Shown here: positions 11,601 through 18,506 of the stretch, piece by piece
How the letters are laid out: each line of letters begins with the position of its first letter
Numbering within the stretch: the stretch's first letter is position 1
From: a virus
Length of the DNA stretch: 24,937 nucleotides
Reading direction: 5' to 3' (one strand)
Virus record (IMG/VR): IMGVR_UViG_3300010151_000150
Coordinates: 1 to 24,937 of that record
Position numbers and translations under genes: made by a program
Notes under the pieces: model-generated
What the model saw: the letters and a program-made list of their open reading frames with translations, nothing else
The model's database searches: none
What the model was told of the DNA's origin: nothing

Positions 11601-14600
11601 AAGATCGAAATTAAATTTATTAGGAACTGAATGATACGCATCACCAACCAAATATGGGAACTTTGGTTCTCGATATTCTAAGAAAGGTCCAGCAGACGCC
11701 GTTACTGCATCAACAGTAGCAAAATATGCATAAGTTCCATTTGGAAATTCTGGAGTAATGCAGAATCTTCCATTATTTTTATCTAGAACTGTCTCATCAT
11801 TTACTTCAGTATAAGTATAATCTTCAATGAAAAATCCTTCAGGGAAAAATACTTCAGATGGTCTATTGGATTTCAAATCAAGTTTGTACCCAGATTTCAT
11901 CTGTTTAATCACACCACCTCTTCTAGTAGCATATCCATATGGACCATAAATCGGATTTCCATCATATGCCCACCCAATTATTGGAGAATGTCCTGTAGCA
12001 GAAATTTCTGATCCATTTTGTTTGCTTAAATCATTCTGCCCATATAAAGTGTTGCCATCCTGATCAGTTGAATAAACCGACTCTCTAAGTATTCTGGGAG
12101 CATATAAATGGGTATATTGAAGTCCAATTCGACCATCTACTATAAATCCATCATCTAACGTGAATTTTTCCCAATGTTTCCCTACTAAATTTACACGCCA
12201 TTTCTGAAGCTGTGCTTTAAATTCTGCTCCTCCTCCAGGAAAATCAAGAAAAGATATTACATTTTGTTGCGTATATCCTTCACCACCTTGAAGTACTTTA
12301 ATAGATTCTATTCTACCATCTTCTGCTAATATTGGAGTAGCAACACAACCGAAACCATACCCTGCTCGTTCTTCTACTATTACATCAGGTGGGGAATTAT
12401 ATCCATGACCAGGATTTTCAACTATAATCTCAGAAACTCTTCCATCAATAACAACTGGTTTTAATTGAGCTTCTTCTCCAAATGATAAATTAATAGATGG
12501 TTGTCTCACATAATCCATCACTGTAGAATTACCATATCCTACACCATTATCAGAAAGATGTACGCCTGTTACTCTTCCTCTAAATATTGGTTGAATTTCA
12601 CATGCAAAATTTACTCCATCAGCAGGTTGATCTCCAGTTGCTGTAGTACCATAACCAACTATAGATGATATACCAATTTCACCTAATACATTAACTTCAA
12701 TGGGTGGATAATTAAAGAATTGAGTTCCTATACCAGTTGATTCTATATTAATAAATTGACTACTCTGATAATAAATGTCATAATCAATCGTCGCTATACC
12801 TACATTAGATAATTTAAAATTATCATCATCAATCTTTGTTAAAATGTAATCGGTAGCACTAGAAATTCCCGACATTTCTGTCGCACCATCACCAAGACTA
12901 TACCTAACGGTTTCTCCAGAATTATATCCATGATCTTCAATAGTAATTACATTATTAGATGTATTAACTCCAACTGGATATAAAGATCTTTGTCTATAAG
13001 TATATCCACTTCCTTCATCAATTACATTAACAGAACTCAATACCATTCTTTCATGAACAGGTTTAAGAATTTGATTACCAACACCATAATCAGTTATTAC
13101 GACAGTATTAATTCCTAAAATAGAATCTCCTTGTGTGGGATATAACTGAACTGTAAAATTATCTACAACACCGATAAAATATTTGTTATACGTATTTAAT
13201 CCAACAATACCATCTTGACCTTCACTATAATAGATTACTGGTTCTTCAGGTCTAAGTTTATGATAGGTTGAAAATCCAATTGTCGAAACTGTAGCACCAA
13301 TTCCTATTAAATTTACATTCTGGGCACTGAAAGATGCTTCATATTGAATATACCCCATATTTGGCTGAGCAACTGCTCCTGTACCATTACCACCTGTAAT
13401 TGTAACCGATGGCATTCTTGTATAATCAGATCCAGGACTTTTAACTCTAATTTCCTGTAAACTACCCTGTACATCTACAAATCCAGTAGCTCCAATTCCA
13501 GTAACATCATCAATATACAAAAGAGGTGGATCAATAATATCATAATCATTACCTTCTGCTAATATTTCAATATTTTCAATTTTTCCAGAATTAACTAACT
13601 GTTTTGATTTATAATTTTGAACTTCAACACCATTTATTAATATTCCAGTAGGACCTGGTACAGTTTCAAATATCTCAGAATCCTGTATTGGTGTTTGAAG
13701 AGATCTTACTATTTTTTGCGATTCTAAAGTTTTAAGTTTGAATGTATAAGGCTCTATTTTATTATTTTCGACTGTTATCTCATTATCAGTTACAACAAAA
13801 ACTCCATTAGCAATATCCGCTATACTTTTTGCTAATCTTATTGTATATGCGTCTAATCTTTTTATAAAATATAAACCTTCTTCAAATAAGAAAGAATAAG
13901 TGACAATCCTAGTTTGAATTTTGCCAAAAGAATCATAATAAGTTTCAGCTTCTTTTTGTGGGGTATACCAAACAGCATCTCCTGTATAAAATCCGTGATC
14001 TAGAGTTGAAGTTATTGTAAATGCACTTGTTGCAGGGAATGTTCCATTAAGAGCAACAGATCTACTCGAAACGTTAAGTGGTTGAGCATTATATGAAGGA
14101 ATAGATGGAGATGCAATTAGATAATCACTACCTTGTTTATATAAATTCTGTACATTAGTTAAAAATCGTGATGAATCTGGGAAAGTGTTGGATATAGACC
14201 TTAAAAGAACTCTTTTAACAGTATACGTATCAATAATCGCAAGATTTCCTTGACCTTTTATAATAAAGGATGTTGCAGATTTAATCTCACTAATTGTAGA
14301 CATTGGCCTTTCAAGGGTGTCTCTACCTATTAAAATTACATTATCACCCACTCTAAAAGAATGTTCTGTTTTTAAATAAACTAGGTAAGTTTGATCTGAA
14401 ATATCAATTAATTCAACACTCTTAACATTATACTGCGTTGCAATATTATAAAACCAATTTCTTCCTTTAAAACTCTTTTCTTTAATACCTAAAGTTTTAA
14501 TTTTAGCAACATCACTATGTGAATAATAGCGATTAGTATTTGCATAATTAAGACTCTCTAATACCGAACCTACCCGTACTCTGATAATACTACCATCACC

Positions 14601-15800
14601 GGTATTTGATTGAGCATAACAATACGTATTAATCCCAACATCTTCAGCATCTTCAATTATTCCAATTACATTAGAACATCCAAAGAACTGATTTAAATTC
14701 TTAGAAGTATAAGAAACAATACCAAGTTTAGTATCGTTATACCTTACAGACAATTCACCAGTATTTGGAAACCCTACAGTTGAATCAACATCAAATATAG
14801 TAGTTCCTGCAGATACTTGTCCAATCATCCGCGTTTTAGGATGAGTAATAAATGTACCGTAAGTAGCACCTTCTACTCTAGAATCTCTATTATATCCAGC
14901 ATCTAAACTAAGTTTATAAAAAGTTTTTGCCAGTCCAACATTTATTTGCTCTACATTTGTAATTGGAGCATATGCCTTTTCAATAAATGAAGGATCGCCA
15001 TATGGATCTTGAAATAGAGTCGAATTCTCCAACTCCATTGGATCACCTTCTACACCTTCTACAACAAAATCATTAGTAATAATATAATGGGCATTGGATG
15101 GTGTAAAAAGAAAATCTCTTGGCTTTATAACACTTACTTCTTCATTATATAATGCTTTAAATAAGATTTGAAAAGAAAGATCAGTTCCTTTACTTCTATA
15201 AAAATCTTTTGATTGTTTAATAAAAACATTCTTATTCAAATCTTTATGTAATTTTCTATTCTCAAAACCAGGTAAAAGTTGATGCTTTGTTTTTAATAAG
15301 AAATCTTTAAGGAAAATACAACTTAAATTGGTTATTGTAGCCCCTTTTTCATGATCAGCAGATATAGTAGAATCAAAAACTAACTGATCTGGACTATCTG
15401 CAGACTTATATGTTGTAATACCACTAAATCCTCTTACGCAACCAGTAAAACCTGAAGTAGTTAATCCAGTATATGTAACTATCTCATCATCAATTTTTAA
15501 TAATCCATAAGTTTCAGGAAATCCTGATGTGCCAGATGGATAATTGGATAAATCAACAGGAATAGTTGTATCAGAAAAAATAATATCTGACCCTAATCCA
15601 ACATGATCAGTTAAATTGGTTAAATTATCAACTTTTACGTATTTGTCAATATTTTGTATTAAATCAGCAGGAGCACCTTGAAATTCTTGAGAGATGTAAT
15701 AACTCTTAAGAAATTCAGAAACTAATGGAAATTCTGTTTGAACATATGTTGGAAGTTGATTCTCAACAACGTTTTGAAATTGGACCCTTTTTTCTGCCAT
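2652..15800 (-). CDS. 7: Giant baseplate wedge protein, gp7 homologue with YHYH and LamG domains
   Basis: The 4382-aa product lies between genes 6 and 8, exactly where T4 places gene 7, whose product starts wedge assembly by binding gp10 and gp8. Residues about 190-225 (KDFYRSKG then LFKALYNEEV) match a T4 gp7 segment I remember as YDFYSTKG then LFKVLYNEEV. In T4 this is in the C-terminal third; here it is near the N-terminus. The rest is beta-rich. At least 12 copies of a GxGY motif occur (for example VLQGGEGYTQQNVISF and VTDGGVGYTTATVSIG), and [IV]G[IV]G[ST] words recur throughout. Residues about 1205-1395 carry a YHYH-type domain (GWAYDGNPIYGPYGY). Residues about 1765-1945 carry a LamG/ConA-like fold (FTVEAWIYP, GQWTHVAAS, RYFRGKISNLRY). 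No frameshift is seen. The start is 1 nt after the gene 6 stop, with an AAGAG Shine-Dalgarno. Some later domains may serve host adhesion. Confidence 0.9.
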   Translation of the reverse strand: MAEKRVQFQNVVENQLPTYVQTEFPLVSEFLKSYYISQEFQGAPADLIQNIDKYVKVDNLTNLTDHVGLGSDIIFSDTTIPVDLSNYPSGTSGFPETYGLLKIDDEIVTYTGLTTSGFTGCVRGFSGITTYKSADSPDQLVFDSTISADHEKGATITNLSCIFLKDFLLKTKHQLLPGFENRKLHKDLNKNVFIKQSKDFYRSKGTDLSFQILFKALYNEEVSVIKPRDFLFTPSNAHYIITNDFVVEGVEGDPMELENSTLFQDPYGDPSFIEKAYAPITNVEQINVGLAKTFYKLSLDAGYNRDSRVEGATYGTFITHPKTRMIGQVSAGTTIFDVDSTVGFPNTGELSVRYNDTKLGIVSYTSKNLNQFFGCSNVIGIIEDAEDVGINTYCYAQSNTGDGSIIRVRVGSVLESLNYANTNRYYSHSDVAKIKTLGIKEKSFKGRNWFYNIATQYNVKSVELIDISDQTYLVYLKTEHSFRVGDNVILIGRDTLERPMSTISEIKSATSFIIKGQGNLAIIDTYTVKRVLLRSISNTFPDSSRFLTNVQNLYKQGSDYLIASPSIPSYNAQPLNVSSRSVALNGTFPATSAFTITSTLDHGFYTGDAVWYTPQKEAETYYDSFGKIQTRIVTYSFLFEEGLYFIKRLDAYTIRLAKSIADIANGVFVVTDNEITVENNKIEPYTFKLKTLESQKIVRSLQTPIQDSEIFETVPGPTGILINGVEVQNYKSKQLVNSGKIENIEILAEGNDYDIIDPPLLYIDDVTGIGATGFVDVQGSLQEIRVKSPGSDYTRMPSVTITGGNGTGAVAQPNMGYIQYEASFSAQNVNLIGIGATVSTIGFSTYHKLRPEEPVIYYSEGQDGIVGLNTYNKYFIGVVDNFTVQLYPTQGDSILGINTVVITDYGVGNQILKPVHERMVLSSVNVIDEGSGYTYRQRSLYPVGVNTSNNVITIEDHGYNSGETVRYSLGDGATEMSGISSATDYILTKIDDDNFKLSNVGIATIDYDIYYQSSQFINIESTGIGTQFFNYPPIEVNVLGEIGISSIVGYGTTATGDQPADGVNFACEIQPIFRGRVTGVHLSDNGVGYGNSTVMDYVRQPSINLSFGEEAQLKPVVIDGRVSEIIVENPGHGYNSPPDVIVEERAGYGFGCVATPILAEDGRIESIKVLQGGEGYTQQNVISFLDFPGGGAEFKAQLQKWRVNLVGKHWEKFTLDDGFIVDGRIGLQYTHLYAPRILRESVYSTDQDGNTLYGQNDLSKQNGSEISATGHSPIIGWAYDGNPIYGPYGYATRRGGVIKQMKSGYKLDLKSNRPSEVFFPEGFFIEDYTYTEVNDETVLDKNNGRFCITPEFPNGTYAYFATVDAVTASAGPFLEYREPKFPYLVGDAYHSVPNKFNFDLHSNQDDFNLSAENWFRNTEPYNLIEDDITYKYAYIPNKLKQKVDILSTTRGTVQDVGISSAGKMYKMGDEVIFDNSDTAAVRRGSRLTNTNGILQMEHDPNSGAKASISLLEGDVVTNVSVATSTISGVEFYPTEKVNGDWIGWCENPHNFLANDIISVSGLSTTSSDIEGSYKVGITTNLLKLVGVGTSNPTGLGSTSVTGIVTFLNVGGVLEYPNIRENDILGIGTERVKVLNVDKQLSRIRVIRAWDNTVGVSHSIGTTLYDDPRKIIINAGFRTTTENKLNEQRYFNPVHHVGVGTSVATGIGSTVYFENVGLSSLGIAGVGRTGVFIPTRTMWIENHMYQNNDVLTYSPGNGSGIVAAGTTVDVQGSVLFDGTGDYMTSTDSAYELGNSNNFTVEAWIYPQNAIIGQIFNSSVGSASNIGLTLNSTNHGDIRLLVENDAGTDLLDITTAAGMCPVGQWTHVAASLYNTAGKIFINGVVEATGTLSGTRTGTGTVVHIGAHKTSASQDRYFRGKISNLRYAVGEAIYTAAFTPPVLPTTKTSQAAAGSNVKLLCCKSQVSAAATGVVGAALSVFGDTRSNGGSPAFQNWAGTGTTLTNGETLYAARISKDELGIATCKVFINEAGSWCGIASTHRNSSSILFFTGIGTGTYHSFNNNFTPITGKLSRNLVTVGTAGTHGLQPKDTVIVRVNPSNAGIVTVKYNDYNRKLTLDAVGFTTAGVTTSTNTFTINDNGFTKAEKVVHIADRSDHSTYGLEDQGIYYVVPIDDNQFKLSSSYYNATRHKPIVVSIGNSASSGTLNPINPPITVYKDSVITFDLSDSSLAYTVGSISYPAFDFQLYADNNCVKEWNKNPSTKEFQVKKSGRIGIDTDAKLELTIDKYVPDTLYYRLLPVYESDLPEVKSEIDIDGDVLNGHEINSYLSVYNGKHIIGVGATNTYTYTLASTPEKVSYAGTTSDLTYKTDSETAFGPIAEFNVTDGGNNYYSIPGVKSITSELGQFAIAEATSNNIGKITKTEVENIGYNFPSDPTLEPSVALPQIVSIKEFARVQSIGITSVGRGYSSPPNLRLFDGKTDQLKDEFAAKYDLKTQKVEVLRNTFGIHNVTPYIIPTENTNGVGIATVGFNTVTKDVTLTLAVGFTTAGSFPFQLGDRVLVENVSVGVGSTGTGYNSASYNYNTFPLIAVDENIGGIGTVAYSLKDHLSDGETPGVFHAPSSAGRVIAEKNWPVFNIAVEQTDYLEGEIVKVDDGTLNGKSGIVDRWDKKVGLLKVSTIDELKKGDVLIGQASHVHGRADRVETYAADLNFGAWAKVFHGWETDSGVLNYPLQKIEDSFYYQNFSYSLKSKVDYDTWKDPVGTLNHTSGFKKFSDYQLESTTGESMMSVGLSTETTSVDAVNDIIGIGNMNAVSDFDLVRENYRKVGGGAQGEGGSILSDEVIFANRVLSDYEDSQTNRVLTIDDFSGTFNSNPRPTIYGIIDTFTLTEHRAKKYFTLIKDQRYTGQRQLMIVDLIHDGTFGYINQYAKIDNVYDLGSFDFQVSGTEGQVLFYPTRYKKNDYYVTTLAYNLDDNYLGIGTTSLGCVYIDSTSTKVAAATTTTVVGIATTYRSAKVLVSITPDAGGDGSTINSEDWEFEELNILHDGTNVDLLEYGEMVTSSANLAQGFGTYSAYIESGTVKIDFHPNAGIGTTCIVNTMQVAIGNTTTGIGTISMKHALLESRTTTIAAAGSPIPVGIGSFPTQFNPEVDGYDGAYFIVQVTDTTNTEHQLSEFFVLEDYSEESGIGTAYDTEWANIETLAGLGTIGSRLQMNQGGVSYCEATFTPNANIDCQVNTYMNALKIQDDDKDTIDFNNGTIETDYATYRGTLNDIKRDFPLTHNKEEIFNRDFVGNASTVVSVGSSTITLPNHFFVTGQNVNYTHSGIGATQAIGIGSTSFGESGGVGIGTTDKTPSSVYVIKVDDDTIRLASSAENALKVIPESLNFTSVGIGSSHRFTAKDANAKVVIGLDNVIQSPVVATATTTHLSNITFTTDDLLYFSGITSFFADDLVRVGAADTGEIMQITAIGVGATNAIRVDRGWMGSKIAGFATDTKVVKVIGAYNIVENTLNFVDAPVGNTPLSTDTNKPDDRDWVGISTGYSFQGRMFMRSGITDGTLEPYTSNYIIDSISNEFNGLNKNFDLKVDGANFVGISTGAFILINSVVQGRGETYNYTFDDTAGITTLSFVGNAKILKDDVGISSFPVGGIIISVGSTEGFGYQPLVSAGGTAIVSGLGTISSISIGNSGSGYRAGIQTVNVGISSQGKDATYFTGIATAIINNGYITGISSVSGIGTLGIHTSSNPPLITIDAPLSYSGMPLIYSSDSVTGVGTTATIDVVVGQGSSVVDFALTNLGFGYGNSEILTVPVGGLTGIPTTADFGSKEFQLTVDEIFSDEFTGWSFGELDMIDKIEDLFDGETLTFQIKKNGAVLSILSAKGSKINVQDCLLIFVNDILQIPGKAYKFEGGSLLTFTEAPKFGDSCKIMFYKGTAGVDVNSVEILETVKPGDDIMIEADSTISWKAGLNQQAWMDEDEREVARVDSTDTVTTVPYFGPGNTTDENLMRPVIWVRQTEDRIINDKEVAKDRELYEPNIYPAAYLIKTVGVGSTAIYVDNIRPFFDPNNESGISLSFQDKISFVGQESKIAAAATATVSTGGTISAITVTDGGVGYTTATVSIGATGSGQGGVGIGTTWTAYGAVTIAADGTISGIAVTSGGYGYSPEETPQVLISPPASVDEVDIVSSYVGDSGVIVGFGTTTSNQIMFDLHIPYDSYLRQPTYVGTGLSLSSLSVNDYFIIENSNVGIATTSITSLDGSSTYGIGTHFADNVYKVTTAVSISTSVLGISTYVRRVTVGVGSTPAGWYGTVGIRTSDFYGNYSWGVITLPSRAGINSFQSYTLDGVGVAASSITEVVGSSIGVTTAISATGIHTSAIVQRYKPLKYKNYTT

Positions 15801-15801
15801 G

Positions 15802-17727
15802 TTATGCTCTTACTAATGCTCCATTTTGATAACTTGAGCTTACAGTGTAACCTCCTCCAGCCGGATCCATTCCAGATGAAATTTCGTCAACAACTGTTTC
15901 AAAAGTACTGCTACCAATATCTAGTTGCAAATACAAATCCTGTAATCCAATTACATCATTTGATTTAGGGCATATTGACAATTCTATTATAGATTGTCCC
16001 TCCCTAATTTTAGCAGCTCGAATAACAATAGGATTTATTGTTATGACTCCACTTAAGTAATTGATTTTACCAACATTTCTCTTAACAATTTGAGGACTTA
16101 ATGAATTTACATTGGGAAGTGTAAATAGGAAGAGAGATCCGGTTGCCCCAGAAGAATTAGGAATATCAGATATGTAAACTGGGTTAGGAACACCATCAAC
16201 AACAAATTGACTGGACTTAACGTTAAATCCACCCATATTCTTAATATGAAAAGCATTACCAAATCCAATTGAATATTCAGTAATTTTATTCAATATCACT
16301 CGTAAATCCCTTCTCATTTGAACTGTAGTGATGTTGGATGTAACACCTTCTTGACTTTGGTCAACAAGATTTAAAAACTTACTGTATTTAAATCTAGCAC
16401 CATATCTATTTAACTCAGTTGATTCAGCATACTTAGTAGCAGAATTTTGAACTAAAGATGAAACTTCTGTTCCAGTTTGAGCAAGATTTGAATTATAGTA
16501 AATCTTAGAAAATACTTCAATATAAAGATATTTAAGATCTAAGATTTCGGGAACAATACCAGCAACAGAATATTTCTTCAATTTCATTTTAATGTTTTCT
16601 TTAATAATATTAGGAAGAAAATCACCTGTTCTTGGTTTAATACTAATAAAAACCTTTCCATATTGAGGTGGAACCAACTCTTCACCACCAAAAACCGAAA
16701 TTGACTCTGTTTCTGGGTAAATTCTTGCAGGAATTAAAGATTCATAGTCTTGGGCGGATACTGCTCTATTTTGTGAAGCATATATTCTTGGAGCAAACTT
16801 TCTAATCGACTCCACAGATTCAATATTCTCACCACCAGTCGAAAATTCATTAGTGGTCATCAAAGAGATGCCAGATGTTACATTATAAAGCTCTCCATTT
16901 CTATCATAGGTAAGAGTTCCCGCAAAAGTCATCTGACCAACCCCATTACCAGTATCACCACTAGAAACGATGTAATCAGCAGTAATAAAATTACCTTCTT
17001 CTAATGCTTTTCCAAAAATACCGTCTCCAAAGAACAATTGATATCTTTCATCTTCAACTTCTTGCAAATAATAGGCTTTTGAGTTTTTATCAATGTCAAA
17101 AAGACTAGTTTGAGTGCTATATTTGGTTTTAGCAGTCGCCATTTCATTACTTTTGACATTTACTGCAATTAAATCAGTATCAATGCCAATATTTGGTAAA
17201 ATAAACTTTTGATTTGGGTTTCTTGAGTTATATGTAAAGTTAGTATTTAAAAGAGTCCCCTCATAAACTAAAATATTGTCAAATTGAGCAACATTATTAT
17301 AAACTGGAGACGTAATATCTTCTAAAATTGAAAAAACATAAGATTGATTACCAAAAGATCCCGCAGTAGTTGCTACAGTACCCTTTTTAAGGGTCAATGT
17401 TGATGGGGAAGGGATAATTTTTGTAGTGTCAACGAAAAAACTGATTGCAGAACGTGCTGATTTTCTAGAACGAGGTAAATATCCAATATTTCTTGCTAAT
17501 GAAACTATATTTTCTCTTAAAGTTGCACTATCAATGAATACTTCATTAGTTACCATGTTGGCATTGTATGAAGTAAGGTAGGTATTATACGCCAATACGT
17601 CTAAAACAGTTGAAAGGTTAGACCCTTCAAAGTCATAATCAGTAAAATTTGCATTTGTTTGCAAATAATCTGTAAGAGTTGTTTTGATCTGGGCAAAATC
17701 CAGATTTGAAAAATTAACTAATGGCAT
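15802..17727 (-). CDS. 6: Baseplate wedge subunit, T4 gp6 homologue
   Basis: The 641-aa product is close to the 660 aa of T4 gp6, the protein whose dimers form the inner ring joining the six baseplate wedges. The N-terminus has the diagnostic DYDFEGSNLSTVLDVLAYNTYL segment in pieces: YDFEGSNLSTVLDVLAYNT resembles T4 YDFEGSRLNVLCDLLAYNT. It is followed by NEVFIDSATLRENIVSLARN-type sequence and GYLPRSRKSA (T4: GYLPTSKSA). A baseplate J-like core is expected in the middle (VSAQDYESLIPARIYP). The gene starts 1 nt after the gp25 stop and ends 1 nt before the giant gp7 start, so translation of all three is probably coupled. An AGGT precedes the ATG by 3 nt. The gene order 25-6-7-8 supports the assignment. 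Confidence 0.94.
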   Translation of the reverse strand: MPLVNFSNLDFAQIKTTLTDYLQTNANFTDYDFEGSNLSTVLDVLAYNTYLTSYNANMVTNEVFIDSATLRENIVSLARNIGYLPRSRKSARSAISFFVDTTKIIPSPSTLTLKKGTVATTAGSFGNQSYVFSILEDITSPVYNNVAQFDNILVYEGTLLNTNFTYNSRNPNQKFILPNIGIDTDLIAVNVKSNEMATAKTKYSTQTSLFDIDKNSKAYYLQEVEDERYQLFFGDGIFGKALEEGNFITADYIVSSGDTGNGVGQMTFAGTLTYDRNGELYNVTSGISLMTTNEFSTGGENIESVESIRKFAPRIYASQNRAVSAQDYESLIPARIYPETESISVFGGEELVPPQYGKVFISIKPRTGDFLPNIIKENIKMKLKKYSVAGIVPEILDLKYLYIEVFSKIYYNSNLAQTGTEVSSLVQNSATKYAESTELNRYGARFKYSKFLNLVDQSQEGVTSNITTVQMRRDLRVILNKITEYSIGFGNAFHIKNMGGFNVKSSQFVVDGVPNPVYISDIPNSSGATGSLFLFTLPNVNSLSPQIVKRNVGKINYLSGVITINPIVIRAAKIREGQSIIELSICPKSNDVIGLQDLYLQLDIGSSTFETVVDEISSGMDPAGGGYTVSSSYQNGALVRA

Positions 17728-17728
17728 T

Positions 17729-18130
17729 TTACCTATTTGATTCTAAAACGAATTCTAATTGTTGTGGTGGAACATCTGCTCCTATAATTTCATATACGAT
17801 CATTATATCAAAAGTATTGTTGTCATAATCAGGAAATGCCTTTACTTCAATTAATTCAACTCTTGGTTCGTACTTTGATATTGAATGTGTAATTTCATCA
17901 ACAATAATTGATGCCGTTACGTCATTTATATTCTCAAAAAGGATTGCAGTAATTCTAGAACCAAAGTTTTCATCAAAAAACTTTTCTCCAGGAAGGGTAA
18001 ATACGATATTTTTGACTGATCTAGCAATTGCGTTCGCATTTTTAAGCGCAATTAAATCTCTAGACAAAGGATTTGCCTGAAAAGTCATACTAATATCTTT
18101 AAAACCTTTACTGATCCTTTCTACAGGCAT
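17729..18130 (-). CDS. 25: Baseplate wedge subunit with lysozyme-like name, T4 gp25 homologue
   Basis: This 133-aa protein matches T4 gp25 (132 aa), the wedge component that clamps gp6 and gp53 and is homologous to TssE of type VI secretion systems. Visible family features are the N-terminal region with NPLSRDLIALKNANAIARSV, a FTLPGEKFFDENFGSR segment (T4: RPFDPEFGCDLSDQLFEN), the phrase AILFEN, and the conserved KYEPRVEL segment (T4: NYEPRIDKL) near residue 90. Despite the old family name (GPW/gp25), it has no known enzyme activity. It is the first gene of the late operon, and the 49-nt gap upstream contains a late-promoter-like site. No Shine-Dalgarno sequence is seen before the ATG. Confidence 0.94.
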   Translation of the reverse strand: MPVERISKGFKDISMTFQANPLSRDLIALKNANAIARSVKNIVFTLPGEKFFDENFGSRITAILFENINDVTASIIVDEITHSISKYEPRVELIEVKAFPDYDNNTFDIMIVYEIIGADVPPQQLEFVLESNR

Positions 18131-18159
18131 TGAATATGATGGATATTACAATTATATAT

Positions 18160-18167
18160 TATTTATT
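18160..18167 (-). promoter_or_regulatory. Putative T4-type late promoter before gene 25
   Basis: The minus strand reads AATAAATA, 29 nt upstream of the gp25 ATG, inside a short very AT-rich gap. Its position at the head of a gene block with no other internal gap until gene 8 suits a late promoter read by the phage sliding-clamp/gp55 system. The motif is short and AT-rich, so the support is positional. Confidence 0.5.
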
Positions 18168-18179
18168 AACGATTTTTAA

Positions 18180-18356
18180 TCAAAATTCAGCGAGAGGAAC
18201 GGATTCAGGGTCATAATCAAGTTTTAAATTGATATTTTCTGCAAATTCTTCATTTTCGGAGTCAAATAGTTCAGAATCGACCTTAAAATTATATTTTTTT
18301 GGAGTTATTTTGTCATTTGCAATTTCACGGAGCATTTTCTGTTCTAAATTTTCCAT
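18180..18356 (-). CDS. Small acidic protein, possibly the 3' part of a frameshifted gene
   Basis: A 58-aa frame (MENLEQKMLREIAND at the start, ending VPLAEF) runs from an ATG at 18356 to a TGA at 18180-18182. It is rich in Glu and Asp in its second half. I do not recognise a family. The ATG has only a weak GGAA upstream. A second frame of 23 aa (18344-18415, MSIASIANIDRLRDDNF) overlaps its start. The two join smoothly if one base is added in the TTTTGGAAAAAAA run near 18357-18367, giving NFWKKMENLEQK. So this may be a two-gene overlap or one gene of about 80 aa broken by an indel or sequencing error. It lies between the late operon and the terminator of the glycosyltransferase unit. Confidence 0.45.
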   Translation of the reverse strand: MENLEQKMLREIANDKITPKKYNFKVDSELFDSENEEFAENINLKLDYDPESVPLAEF

Positions 18357-18415
18357 TTTTTTCCAAAATTATCGTCTCTAAGTCTATCTATATTAGCAAT
18401 TGAAGCAATACTCAT
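18344..18415 (-). CDS. Possible 23-aa ORF, or N-terminal part of the next gene
   Basis: The frame reads MSIASIANIDRLRDDNFGKK and stops at TAG 18344-18346, inside the start of the 58-aa frame. There is no Shine-Dalgarno; the sequence before the ATG is pyrimidine-rich. It is listed because its residues look protein-like and continue sensibly into the overlapping frame after a one-base shift. Confidence 0.3.
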   Translation of the reverse strand: MSIASIANIDRLRDDNFGKKWKI

Positions 18416-18468
18416 AAGGAGAATAAGAAAGGTGTTAGAAAGGCATCTAGGGGTCTTAGAAACACAAT

Positions 18469-18500
18469 AAAAAAACGCCCTTGAAGGTATAAGAGCGTTT
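18469..18500 (-). terminator. Intrinsic terminator of the glycosyltransferase unit
   Basis: On the minus strand, arms AAACGC-t-CTT and AAG-g-GCGTTT pair around an 8-nt loop and run straight into seven T residues. It sits 6 nt beyond the stop of the 47-aa gene, as expected for a transcription end. Confidence 0.85.
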
Positions 18501-18506
18501 GAAAAG

